Source: Heloderma charlesbogerti (Eukaryota; Chordata; Lepidosauria; Squamata; Helodermatidae). From it: a stretch of DNA of 64,000 bases. Every line of letters starts with the position of its first letter. Position 1 is the first letter of the stretch. The translations under genes and the position numbers were made by a program. The notes below the pieces were generated by a model, which was not told the DNA's origin, did not search any database, and saw only the letters and a list, made by a program, of their open reading frames with translations. The stretch lies in NCBI GenBank assembly GCA_026122225.1, contig JANEZZ010002769.1, forward strand, positions 744,001-808,000, in the 5' to 3' direction. Shown here piece by piece: positions 1 to 13,000 of this stretch.

Positions 1-484
1 GGGTAAGAAGTGCTGCAGCAACCATATTTTTGAAGGTGCAAGTTGATAGGGCTGCATTCAGATCTCTCTTAATTGACTTATGTCTTAGAAATGGTGTTGT
101 TGTTGGAGAAAGGACAGAGGTTAATTCTGGTTTCCCCCCATGAGTCATCTGAGAATCTGAGGGACAACTGGAGATATTCAAATGGTATTTACTGAGAAGT
201 TTAAATGAAAGTACAATGTGTAATTGAATATATATTGAAAGACAAATAGATGCTCAGGAGCAAATTAAATTAGGAGACATTGAAAATAGCTAAAAGCAGT
301 CTAGTTTATATATATATTGTATTTCCTACCCTATCTATATGGGCTCAGAGTGGGTTACAAGATACCCAGAGAACTTTGCGACTGAGCAGGAACATGACCT
401 TCCCATGCCCCAGCCTGACCTTTGCTTTAGCATACAACGTGTGGTCCTGTGCCACACTCCGTATTTATAAGTGCCTGGCTATCC

Positions 485-522
485 TGTGTGTGCGCGTGCG
501 TGTGCGTGCGTGCGCGCACATG
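485..522. repeat. (TG/CG)n simple repeat
   Basis: tgtgtgtgcgcgtgcg-type alternating purine-pyrimidine run; Z-DNA prone. Confidence 0.85.
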
Positions 523-681
523 GGGGAAGGGGGGGCTGCAGCAGTCGTGACTCTCCCCGGAGCTGACTGGAGGGAGCTGAGACCTACTGCAGCCTCTTTG
601 CTGCTCAGGCTGGTGCTTCCCATCTCAGGAATGGGGACTACAGGTGGCGCTGGAGGCCAGCGCATCACATTGCATCATGCT

Positions 682-1089
682 TTGTTGTTGTTCAGTCGTT
701 AAGTCATGTCCAACTCTTCGTGACCCCATGGACCACAGCACGCCAGGCCTTCCTGTCCTCTGCTCTCTCCTGGAGTGTGCTCAAGTTCATAAAAGGAAAG
801 ATTCCTCCTGTGCGAGCACCGGGTCATTACTGACCCCCAGAGGGACGCTGCTTACGCTGGCGTTTTCATGGCAGACTATAGCGGGGTGGTTTGCCATTGC
901 CTTCCCCAGTCGTGACTACCTTTCCCCCCAGCAAGCTGGTTACTAATTTTACTGACCTCGGAAGGATGGAAGGCTGAGTTGACCTGAGCCAGCTACCTGG
1001 TACCCAGCTTCTGCTGGGATCGAACTCAGGTCGTGGGGAGAGTTTCAGTTGCAATACTGCCGCCTACCACTCTGCGCCACACAAGGCTC
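682..1089 (-). mobile_element. chimeric retroposon: Sauria-type SINE fused to BovB 3' tail
   Basis: On minus: a tRNA-like head from 1089 with box A (tggcgcagagtggta) and box B (gagttcgatccc), the SINE body (ggtaaaat, ccagcttgctgg, ggcaatggcaaacc) to about 795, then about 110 bp of BovB LINE 3' end to 682, ending in a CAACAACAA-type tail. A perfect 11-bp duplication TGCATCATGCT flanks the whole unit at 671-681 and 1090-1100, so both parts entered in one event. Confidence 0.8.
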
Positions 1090-1379
1090 TGCATCATGCT
1101 AGCTTCCCAGTTAAAAATGGGATAAAATGAAAGATCTTCTATAAGGCATGCGTTTCAAGAGGGGCAGGGAGCCTGGTGAGGTGTCCATGGGCAACACGTT
1201 GGAGACCCCAGGTACCGGGGATGAATGCAGCAAGCTGTGTTCATCGGCTGAGTTCAAGGTGCTCAAAGCTCTGTTGTATCAGCACCAAAGGGAGCGTTCT
1301 TACTCGCCCTTTCAACCCCCAAAATCATGACAGAGGTACACATCCTCCAGTTTCTTAGCCCCCAGGTCCTTCAAACTGG

Positions 1380-1550
1380 GCTCTGTGGCTGAGTGGGCAG
1401 AGCATCTGCTTGGCATGCAGAAGGTCCCAGGATTGATCACTGGCTTCTCCAGGTAGGGCTGGAAAAACTCCTGCCTGTAACCCTGGAGAGCCACTGCTGC
1501 CAGTCAGTGTTGACAGTCTTGGGCTAGAAGGACCAAGGGGCTGGCTTTGT
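1380..1550 (+). mobile_element. tRNA-derived SINE
   Basis: Box A-like tggctgagtgggcagagc and box B-like aggattgatcac, then tctccaggtagggctgg. Related copies at 12,708, 24,470 and 25,608. Decayed; not a functional tRNA. Confidence 0.65.
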
Positions 1551-3439
1551 GTAAAATTGCCCTGGGGGCAGTTCTCCTTGCAGCTTAGAGGGAGTGGGGG
1601 AGTGGGTTCAAAGGACATGCTCCTTGAAGCGCACATCCTCTGGCACTGAAGGGAAGCAAGCGGCAGGCCGGCCTTGACCTTTCCTTCACCTGAAGTCCCA
1701 GCTTGCAGCTATGTGCTGCTCTCTGTTTCCAGGATTGGCTAGTAGCATGAGGGCAGCATGAGCCTCAGCCCCTGGTGATTTTCAGTGGTTTGGGGAGAGA
1801 CAGTTTGTTTTCCCTCAAATTTTGCTGCATACCTTGTGGGGCATTGGCAATCCACGTTCCTGCCCTCTTCCTGTGCCCATTTTGCTGCCCAGCCTCCCTG
1901 CACACTAGCTGCTCACTACAGTAATATATTAGTGAACCTGCCGGGGGCTAAGGCCCTTACTGGGGTGACAACAAGACTTGGCTCAGGTCTAAATGAAGCT
2001 GCCCACACTGCAGATGTATATAACAATAAGGGCTGGGGCCACAGAAATTCCTTGTTCAAGACAAATATCAACCACAACCCCAAGTCCAGTTTATTGAAAT
2101 ATAAATGCCACTTAGAAGACAGCTGGCTTCCAGCAAGGAGCCATTGAGAAGTAAGGCCTGATGGAAGCCCCCAGGAAAGGATTTTTTTAAAGGCCCCTGC
2201 ACTTTCAAGGGGGTCACAATGTCCAGCCCATCAGCTGATCTCTGGGAACCACTGGCCCATTTGCCCCTTATATAAGTTTGGAAGGGCAAAGAGAGGCCAT
2301 TTGAAATCCTGGATAAATTCAGGACACCATGTTTGCCCAGCAGCTTTATGGATCACTGTGAGAACTCATCCTCCTTGAAAGCGATTGGATGGGGCTAGGC
2401 ATGCTGTAGAAACATTAAGAGGGCCACAGTAGGCAGCTGATGGATGATGTCCTCTTGCTCTTCCAGCCCACGCAGGGTTCTCTGCAATTTTACACAGTTT
2501 TCAACATTGTATACACACATACACCCACATATATAATATTTATAATAAATATATGTGGTAAACAACCAATAGCTATAATCAACAATAAAAGCAAAATCTA
2601 AAATAATGATAAAGGCAAATATTTTCCCAACAGGCAATCGAGTCAAAGAAGAGAATTACAACTCCCCTAAAAGTTACTGTGGCCCCGTCTAAATTGAATT
2701 ACCTTCTGCATACCCCTCTGAATATCAATTCTTCATTCAATACCTATTCAATTACATATTGTGCTTTCATTTTAACTTCTCAGTAAAGTTAATTTAAACT
2801 TCTTCAGTTGTCTGTTGGATTCATGGGTTCTTCAATAAGCTCCTCATGAGGGAATTGGATTCAGCTCTGGATCCTTTCCAAGAACACAATTCACAGAACA
2901 CTCTTGGTCCAACATTACAAATTGCTGTAACTTGAGACACTTCCCACTGAACTGCACCTCTGGCAGAAGCTCAGCCCCTTGAGACAGAAAAGAAGAGAAA
3001 AAAGAAGACTAGTAATGCACAAACCTCACTTCCTGCTCCCAGCTGAAAGCCACCATTTGGGAAGCAGAGCCACCATGCAGATAAGGGAGTTGCTCTACCC
3101 CCACATCTGGAGAAATAGCCTCTTTGCCTACCATTAGTCACCATCCAGTTGGAAACAGAAGGTGCCAATGAAACTGCCTTGGGACTGCAACCCCTTGGAG
3201 GGCTCACCATTTAACTTGCATTTATTGCCAGGGCTCTGTTTTGAAATCTGGGAAGCAGCACTAGAAAAAGAGCATGCCTCTGAACATGTGCTGAGTGTGT
3301 TTTCCTCAGAGCTATCACAGCTAGGCTCACACATTTGGAATTGAGACTTGCAGATCAGGTAGGTTGGATCCCAGTACCTCCTCTTTCAAAAACAGAGCCC
3401 TTCCAATATTTCTGTCTAGCAACCTGTGGGGTATTTCTG

Positions 3440-3570
3440 TAGGGAACCGGTGGTCCTCCAGATGTAGTTTGACTCCATCTCCCATCTGCCCCACCATCAT
3501 GGCCAATAGCCTGAGATGATGGGAGGTGTAGTTCAACAACATCTGGAAGGCCATGAGCTCCCCATCCCTG
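3440..3570. mobile_element. short palindromic hAT-like MITE (family A)
   Basis: Inverted halves built around ccagatgtagtttgactcc and gtagttcaacaacatctgg. Diverged copy; no clear duplication. Confidence 0.6.
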
Positions 3571-3723
3571 CTATATAGTGCAGGGGAAGCTGTTGACAAT
3601 GGAGGGAAGAAACTTTGTCCCATAGCACAGGTTCTCTGTAAACCAACTTGCGGGAATGTGTCCTGCTTCACTTGGCCTCAGGAAGTCCAAGATGCTTTTC
3701 CCATTCACAATCCTTCTCTTTAG

Positions 3724-4002
3724 CTCCGAAGGTGCACATCACTCCAGTGCCAGAGGCCCAGTGCCTCCAGACGATCCTGGCTGGGATGCCTCTCCTCCTG
3801 GAGTGTGAGGTCTCCACCTTGGATGCCCCTGTCCAGTGGCTCAAGGACGGAGATCCTGTGCCCTTGGAGGGGGGCAGCCTCACTATCCAATCTGACCACT
3901 GCATTCGGAGGCTGTGGATCTGTTCAGCCTGCCCCTCAGACTCTGGGACGTACACATGCAAGACAGTTGATGACTCCGTAGACTTCACTGTGACCGTGGA
4001 TG
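3724..4002 (+). CDS. OBSL1: OBSL1 exon, Ig unit 1 of window
   Basis: A 279-bp phase 1-1 exon between a ttctctttag acceptor and a gtgagt donor. The domain is a canonical I-set Ig: first Cys in LLECEV, Trp in VQWLKDG, second Cys in DSGTYTCK. It is the first exon visible; the preceding 3.7 kb is intron. Confidence 0.93.
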
Positions 4003-7000
4003 GTGAGTGGAGGCAAATGAGTGGAAGGATGTGCATGAGCAAAGCCCTAGACTAGTCTTCCCCGACCTGATGCCCTCCAGATGGGTTGGACTACAACCCC
4101 CATCATTCCCTAGCCTTCGCAGCCAATGGCCAATGATTAGAGTTGTAGCCCTACAGGTTGGGGAAGGCGCCAGGTTCAGGAAGGCTGCACTGACCCCAGA
4201 GGGCTGCTCCTGGCTGGAGGGGCAACATCTCAGAACAGCAGCCCAGTCTTTTCCCTCCATCACCATCTTGGGCCCTGGACCACATTTGTCTGCTTGAGAC
4301 CAGCCAGGCTCTGCTTAGCCTTCTTTCCCATTATCCCCTCCCCATTTTCTTGTAAAGGATTCCTAAGGGCCTCACCTGTCCGGTAGGGTGGCTGCTCTGC
4401 CTCACCAAAAAAGAGGGCACACATGCACATGCTGATTTGTATGTATAGATGCACATTTAGAAATCATTAAATAGAATACAGTGCACATCGCCATAATTGG
4501 GAAGACTGTGACCAGGTGACCTGTGTGCCAGCTCTGCCTGCTGTTGAGGTGCTAACTGTGGATGGGCAACTTCCAGGCCCCTGATCTGCTGTCCTTTCTG
4601 GTGGTTCTTTATTGTTAAACCCAACAGACCTTCAGACAGAGGACACCTTCAAATAGAGGATGGTCCTCCATAAAGTAGGACACCTGGCTACCCCGTGGCC
4701 CATTATTTATAGCTTCATTTGCACTGTAAAATGGCAGGCCCATAAGCACTGAGATCTCTTGATGGTTATATTGGTGGTTTGCTTCCACCCGTATGTCAAT
4801 ACCAGAAGCAGAGGGATTAACCATTCGCCTTCTCCTTCTCCAGGCAGAGCTAGTGAATTGCACAGCACTGAGCCTCCTCCTCTCTCCCCCCCACCCAGCC
4901 GCCTAGCTCACGTTGGAAATGATGCCTCTGTGTGTGTGTCCTATTCTCTGATGGCCTTTCCCCCTGCAGAGCTGCCTGTTCGAGTTGTACACTCCAATGC
5001 TGAGGAGGCCCATGCCTACCAAGTCTCGGAGCGTGTGGTGCTGGCCTGTGAGCTCTCCAGCCCTGATGCTGCTGTGCACTGGTACAAGGATGGGGAGGAG
5101 GTGGAAGAAAATGATGGCCTGCTGCTGGAGAGCGAAGGGCTCCATCGCCGTCTGGTCATCCTCGTGGCCCAGGCTCAGGACACAGGGGAGTTTGCTTGCG
5201 ACACGGGTGGCGATTCCATCTTTTTCAATGTCGCTGTCACAGGTGAGCAGTTCTCCAAAGTTTGGCCCCTTTGGGTACATTTTGTGCCCCAATTAATGCT
5301 ATCACTGACCCGTGACATAGTAGATATGGGCTGCTGCCACCACCTCTTGGTACTTCTCAAGGTGCTCATTCCATGGTTGGAGGAAGCCAGATTTGGGACT
5401 TTGGTTCCAGTCCTTTCCAGCCTCCTGCCTCTGAGCTTTCCAAAGCAGTGTTTCTGAGTTCTCTCAGGCAGGAAAGGGAAAAGGGCAGCCCTGCGTTTGG
5501 GGCTGTCCATGTGCCAGCTGGGCTCAGAGTTACTTACCTCCAAAGAGGCACAGAACACTGCACAAAGGTGAAGGGATCTCTCTGGCATGGCCCGGAGGGG
5601 CTTTTTAAAAGGCCAAACTCATTACACATAAATGCATGCATTTAAGTGCCCCAGACAGCGGTGGCTGTTTCTTTGAGAGAAAAACAGCCTTGGGAGAGGG
5701 CCATTTTTAGGGGAGACACTCTGTTGCGAGGATGCTTAACTTTCCCACCGCCTGCCATTTCTCTGCTGCAACTCCCCTCCCTGCCCCACTCCAACTTCTG
5801 AGGTTTCAGAGGCATGTTTACCTTTGCAACCATCCATCTCCAATCCCGCAGGGCAGAAAGGGTCTGAGGGGAAACTGAAGCAGAAAAGTGGCAGGCAGGG
5901 ACTCCCTACTGCTTGTCCATGGAAAATTGTCCTCTCCCAAAGCTGCTTTTCTCTAGAAGCAGCAGCTGTCTGAGCTTCAGCTGTTTAGAGATACGGAAAT
6001 ACAGTAAATAGATAAAGGAATACATAAATATAAAAGTAACAAGTCTGATCCTTCTGATGTCTGTCCAAGTCCTGTCAGAGGCCCCTTCACCTCTGTTTAG
6101 TGCTTCCCCAAGTTCATCCCCACTGAAAATCACTCCCCCTTGATGTTGCTCTACTTTATAATAGAGGTGGGCATCTTGTGGCCCTCCAGATGTTTTGGCC
6201 TATAACTCCCAACAGTCCTAGCCAAGATAGCCAGTGGTAATGGATGAAGGGAGCTGTAGGCCAGAGAGCCACAAATTTCCCACCCCTGCTTTAGAAGCAG
6301 CTGCAATCAGGATTTAATTGCCTATCTTTGCATGTGAGGTGTAGTTTGGTACCAGGCAGGGCATGGGACGAGGCTGGACATGGGAGGCGTTGAGGCCTCA
6401 TATACCCCTGCATTGTGTCTGTCCGGCAGAGCCCCCAGTGCGGATTTTGCACCCGGCCGAGCGTTCACTGGAGAAGCAGGTGTGGGCATTCGAGCGCCTG
6501 GAGCTGAGCTGCCAGGTGTCTCTTGCAGCTGCCCCTGTGCGCTGGTTCAAGGATGGCCTGGAGGTAGATGAGACTCACAACCTGTTGCTTCAGGCGGAGG
6601 GTGCTGAGCATCGCCTGGTTGTCCTGCAGGCAAGTGCTGAAGATGCTGGCGAATACATCTGCGAGACCAAAGATGAGTCTGTCTCCTTTGATGTCAGGGT
6701 TTCAGGTGAGCACCCCTGTCCTGAATCCACAATTCCGGGCGGGGGGGGGGGAGTCTGAAAGCCTAACCTGGCGCAGGACCTTACATTCTAAAAACACTAG
6801 TCTGACAGAGCCCAGCCTCATTCTGACTGGCTAATCTGCAAATGCAGCCCCATAGTCCTCCCAGCCCCAACGGGGTTTATATATTCATTTTTATTAATTA
6901 TTATTAATTTGTAGATTTTTTGTTGGGCACAGGATGTGGTTCCACAAGCCATGCTGATTAAAGCACTCACTTGATGTGTATGATACCCATAAAACCTCTG

Positions 7001-10000
7001 GAAACAGACATAATAGCAGGGACAAACTAGATATTATAAGAGACAGGGAGCTGCCATCATTCTGTCTCTTTATACTCTTCTGTGTAATGTCTAATCCAAA
7101 CGAGGTGTGATGTGATGTCATTGTGGTATGCCTTGCCCCACCCCTGCCCCTCATCAGCTAAGGTTTGGCTACAAGGATAGACTTTACTGCGCCCTTCCCC
7201 ATCCTGGTGCCCCCACCCCGATATTTGGGACTTCAACTCCCAGCAGCCCCAGCCAGCATAGCCAATGGTCAGGAATGCTGGGAATTACACTCCAACACAC
7301 AGTCCAGGTTGGGGAAGGCTGCTTTATTTGAGCTCAGACATCTATAGCAATGATGGTATATACATATACAGCTAATACAAAGGTAACGTGGATATCTAGC
7401 CACCCTACATGCTTTTGCCTTGTTCAATTTTAGCAGGAACACATGTCCCTCACAATGCAGCCTGGACATAATATCTGGCAGCATCTACACTCATTCCCAG
7501 TGCTTTTAATGTAGGTGCTGCAGGTATGATGCTGGCTACATCCACATCTGCTGAGTACTAATCTATGGTAAGAACACAAGAAGATCCCTGTTGGGTCAGA
7601 CTAAAGGCCTGTCTAGTCTAGCATCCTATTTCCCACAGTCACCAACCAGATGCCCCTGGGAAGCCCACAAGCAGGACATGAGGGCAAGAGCCCTCTCCAA
7701 CGACTGGTATTTAGAGGCACTGTGCCTCTAATCCCTCTAATTCTGGAGGGAGCACATAACCATCATGATTAAATTCCTCCATGAATTTAATCCCCATTTT
7801 AAAGCCTTCTAAGTTAATGGCCATGGCTACATCTTACAGTAGCAAACTTCACAGTTTAACTATGTGCTCTGTGACGAAGTACGTCCTTTTTATCTGTCCT
7901 GGATATCCCACCATTGAGCTTCATGGGATGAACTGGGTTCTAGAATTGTGAGAGAGGAAGAAAAATGTCTCCCTATCCATTTTCTCCACACCATGCATAA
8001 TTCTGTACACCTCTGTCATGTCTCCTGTCACTAGTCTTTTTTCTGAACTAAATAGTCCCAGATGTTATAACCTTTTCTACATAGGTAAATGGGTAGAACT
8101 ATTACGTGGACAAACCCTGAAAGTGCTCAAAGAGTAAATGCAAAGAAGGGATTGCCACCCAACATGTGCAGTGAGGTCCCATTGCTTTAGGATTGGCTGC
8201 CATTCTGCTAGCAGTGGTTTGGGAATCCCCACTGTCCAAAATTCACAGGGTCAATAAAATAATACTTCTTATTCAGTGTTCAGAATGCAATATATGAGTT
8301 TTTGCTGGCTGAAGCCTTGGCTTAGCATAATGTTGGAAATGCCAGAGCTTCACTGAATGTGTGCCTAAGGAAACAGTAAACAGCGAATCTCCAGGCTTGT
8401 TTGGAAAGCCAGCAATATTCCTTACATGAGTGCATCCCCACCATGGCTGCACTGGGAACAGTCCAAACATTGATCCCTACTAGTATACATAGATTTGGCC
8501 AGATCTATAGAATGCATAGGGTTCTGCATATGACTCAAGGACAAAAGTGTGCACATAAGCTCCTAGTGTGATGCTGCAGCATAAATGGCTAATGCCATCC
8601 CGGGGGTGTATTAATGGAGCTATGTGGAAAAGATGTTAAACTTGGACATAGCACACAGGAGAGACCCACCAATATTGCTTTGAACTCTAATGGCCCTGTA
8701 AAATAGGTCTTTAAATAATTACTGGAGAGGGCAGTGGGAGAGTTGTCAGGATGACTTACATTTCAGGAAATCAGGCCAAACTACACATGATAGTTACATG
8801 TCGATTTTCTTCAGTTTTTTTCTCCCCCACACCCAGTGCTGCCTGCAATCAGCAGCAGAATAGTGGTGCACAGAGATGGGAGGGGCTTCTCTTTTCTGCT
8901 AAAACTTACCCCTCACCCTCCCAGCTGCTTTCCCCACTGTGAGGGAAAAGATATAGAGAATAAGTGCTTGAAGTACCGAGTCCACTGCCTGTTTAAGGTC
9001 TACAAGAAGCATGGAAAAGAGGATTGTCTGAATTCCTTTCTGGAAAGAGAAGGAGAACACAGAAGAGAGAGAAAAGGCATCTGTGACCAGGGTGGCCACT
9101 TACACATTGCCAAAATAGGGACAAAAGAAAGCACAGATTTGCATAATGTTGGCATATGCTGATTTATATGTTCACATGCAGATTTAGAAATAATTACTAT
9201 AATTTAAATAGAAATATCATGCACATTGCCATAATAGGGAAGACTGCGACCAGGGACTTGTGTGCCTGCTCAGACTGCTGTCCAGGTGCTCTCTGTTGGT
9301 GGGCAACTTCCAGGCCTGCCCCTGCTCTCCCTTCTGATAGTTCTTTCTCTTTAAACCTGACACCCCTTCAAATAGAGCATGCATTTATAGAGGATAGTCA
9401 TCTGACAGCCTTTAAATAGAGGATGGTTGTCTGTAAAGTAGGACACCTGGCCACCCTAAATGGGTAAAGCTGGGCACGCGCTCATGGAAATGTCAGCTTG
9501 ATGTTTAGGTGGAAGGGGATTTACTACCATGTGCCTATGGAGAAGATGGATTCACTGTATCTCTGAGGTCTCCCTCACCCCACAGATCCGAGAGCTCCGT
9601 TTGCAAAGAGATTCTTTCTTCCAATGAAAGATTGTAGGTTTGGCCCAGCAACAACAGTGTTGCCTGTGGCTGCTTCAAACTTGGGCTGCCTGCCCTCTCC
9701 TTCCAGAGCCCCCTGTGAAGATCGTGCAGCCCCGCAGGACTCCCCCTGTCCTGAAGGTCTCAACGGGGGAGACAGTGACTCTGGCCTGTGTGCTCTCTCA
9801 TGGGAATGCGCCTGTCCGCTGGGTTAAGGACGGTGTCACGCTAGAGGCCAACAGCGGCCTTGTCCTGGAGGAAGAGGGTGCCCGGCGGTGTCTGGTCATC
9901 CCTGCCGCTGGCCCAGAGCATTCTGGGAAATTCATCTGCAACGCTGTTGATGATACCATGACCTTCACCATCCAGGTGTCTGGTGAGTGCAGTACTCAGG

Positions 10001-13000
10001 GACCCTGGCACCACCAGGGAAGGGAGCTGAGATCAGAGTGTTGGTGGTGGGTGGTAGTTGGGTGGAGGTCCTAGCCAATGTTGGTGGGATGGATTCAATA
10101 TACTGATCCATCCCAGATCCTCTCACCTGTGAGCCAAGCTCCTTGCACTGCCTGCTGTACAGAGCTTGAGCAAAATTGCCCCAGAGCTCCTGAATGAGTA
10201 CCGGCTATCCAGTTATCAAAGCCAGCGCTCTAGGCATCAGTACGACGTTATCTCCTAAACCCAGACGTGTTATCATCTGGTAATGCAAGCAGAGGCAGGA
10301 AAGTACTATTTCTGAAAGAACTGGGCCTGAGATCTGGCCTTGTATAACCTTGGGGATATTCTATGCCTGAAGAACAGTGCAAACGCCACTGACCAGTAAA
10401 AGCCAGGTCTCGGGAAATGTTTGTGTTTGCTCTGAACACTGGCTTTTTGTGATTTTCTGCTGGTTTGGATATGACTGCACTGGATTGCTGGCTCCTCTGC
10501 TTGCACCAGGTTTTCGTTGAGTTTTCTGCATTCGTACACTGCTGGAGTCTCAGTGTTCCCACTACCAGTTCTGTGAGCACATCATTCATTGCCCACAGAC
10601 AGTTTCCCCATGTTGCTCTAACCTTGGGCTACATTTGCAGTTTCATAGGCACTGCACATAACTTGGGGTTTTCTCATAGCTGGCCCCACCTATGGCAAGT
10701 TTTACATGGTGGATTTGGGGATACAAGTTAAGAATCAAAATGATCATCATCATCATCATATTTAACAGGGAAGAGCATCATTTGGATTTCCTGCCTGAGG
10801 GCCAAAGCACGTGTTTTGCTAAATGCATAGCATGCAACTAGGTCTGCGTCCCCCCGCCCTTTATTTAATTACAGGCTTCGGGTGGCTGATTGTCATCTGG
10901 ACCACAGCACCTGGGGAGGAGAGGCTTAACCCTTCCCGCCCCATCTGAGATCCCAATGAAAATCTCTCCACCCCCCCCACCCCGCCATGGCTGAGGCTTA
11001 GAAAAATAGTTCCCACAGCCACGCAGGGAACATTGGGAACATGGCTGGGAAGGGAAGAGTTAAACTTCCCAGTTCACTGAGGTCCTAATGGCGATTCTAC
11101 ACCCCCTTACACCTATAAAGAAAAACATACATTTCCTGTGCAATTGAAACAGGGGTACAGAACCTCTTTCAGCCCAAGGGCCCAATTCTATTTTGGAGAA
11201 GCTTTCAGGGGCCGCATTCCAGTGGTGGCTGGGGCCAAAGAAAAAAGGGGCAGAGCCTATATTGCCAAATATGCCATCATATTTTACCTTACAGCTTTTC
11301 CTGCTGATAACTCAGCTTTAGGAGAGGCATTTCAAACCTTTAGAATGGAGAAAAACTGCACAAAAGCCGGGAAAACCACCAAATGATTGGTGGTTGTGGG
11401 AAAGGGGCTGGGCATCTGGGGAACTCCAGAGGGCTGGATGTGGGCCCCAGGCCTGAGGTTCTGCACCCCTGAATTAAAGTAACATCTAGTTTGCCCCTCA
11501 GGCAACAAGGTATCTTGTGCGGTTTGTTTTCTCCTATTTCTCCGAAGCTCCAAAGACTGCCATAACTAGAGATGTGCCTGAGGTGTGAGGATTTCTTCTA
11601 GGGATACTCAGCAATGAAGGTGGCATCATACTCAGGGTCAAAGACCACAAATGTGAACTTTCACAGTCTGAGGCATGAACTTCTAGGCACAAACTATGTG
11701 CGTTCTGTCTCATACATAGAGATGTGCAAACCTGGTCTCTCTCTTCCTCTCATGCGCGCACACACACTACCTCCCTGCCTCTCCATCATAAGCATCAGCT
11801 TGTTTAGAATATGTACAGAGCAGTGGCATGGTAGAAGAAGCTTTGATGAATGGAAGGAAGGGGGCATTCTCTCCCCCCACCCCCCGGCTGTATTCATTTG
11901 TAGAAAATGTTCTCTAGAAACAGATTTTTTAAACCCCACAGCCCATAGAGTTGTGGCTGGGACCAGATAAAAAGCTCTCCACCAGGTCCCTAGAGAGTTG
12001 CAGATGGAAGGGCTTGTATGGCTGAGGTTTTCCACAGCCAATCCAAAGGATCACTATATTTGGGGATGGGAGGGGATTCAAACACCCCAGGACCCATGTC
12101 CAGCTCAGATCAGTTGGTGTTTCTGCATGGCGCATTTCACTTGCTTGAGCTGTTTTATGTTAGGATTGCCATAGATATCTTTTATGGTATGGGCAGAGTC
12201 TCTCTGTGCCTGTAGCAACTGGATGACAGGCAAAAACCAACAGGTGAAGCTTTTCTTGTCATGTAGATGTAGTGATAAGGAATGCTGTAGCCATTAAAGA
12301 TATGGAACCCTTGTCCAAGGCAAAGGTAGCCATCCTGCCTAGATTGCTTATGTGAGGCCTGTTCTATATCTGTGTTGCACTCTCTTGTGGTAGATTAAAT
12401 CTGCAGTGGGAGAGGTTAGTGTGTGCTTTGGATTCAGCCTCAGGGCTGAGGCTGAAGTAGGAGACTTTTGGGGCCTGTTCAGCCCCTATGGTTCTATTGC
12501 TCTGAAATATTATTAGATAGGCAGCCCCTGCCTAGCAGGGGGCGTATGGTATTCTCCTGGGAAAAGGTTTTTTTTCCTGAATTCAGTGAACCGTTACAGA
12601 TGGAGAGGGTTTGTTCACATAGGATATGAAGGGAATGAACATATTTGTGACATTCTAAGAAAATGAGCCACTTTGTTTGACAGACTTGGGTGTTGTAGGG
12701 GTAGGCCTCTTTAGGAACATAGGAAGCTGCCTTATACCAGTTCAGACCACCTGCTCATCTAGCTTAGTATTATCCACACTGATTGGCAGCAGCTCTCTGG
12801 GGTTTCAGACAGGAGACTTCCCCAGCCCTGTCTGGAGATGCCAGGGACAGAACTGGGGACTTTCTTCATGTCAAGCATCTGCTTATTTTTATTTGTTTGT
12901 TTATTGTTACATTTATATCCAGCCTTTCTCCCAAGGAGTTCAAGGCAGTACACATTCTCCCCCCACCACAATTTTATCCTCACAACAACTCTGTGAGGTA

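Larger units (their letters stand above)
1..3723 (+). other. OBSL1: OBSL1 intron (5' end outside window)
   Basis: Holds a TG/CG repeat, the chimeric SINE-BovB element, a tRNA-type SINE and one family A MITE. The rest (1551-3439) shows no recognised repeat or exon; no upstream Ig exon with valid splice sites was found. Confidence 0.7.

Noticed and set aside
1009..1085. tRNA-like sequence with box A and box B
   Set aside because: The promoter boxes belong to a SINE head. The body continues into SINE sequence and there is no intact cloverleaf with an anticodon arm I could support.
3668..4042. Minus-strand ORFs opposite OBSL1 Ig exons (also at 4903, 25240 and 26065)
   Set aside because: Antisense shadows of well-spliced Ig exons.
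10905..11090. Possible inverted repeat (gaggcttaacccttcccgcc against gggaagggaagagttaaac)
   Set aside because: The match is only about 20 bp with gaps and has no borders or flanking duplication.
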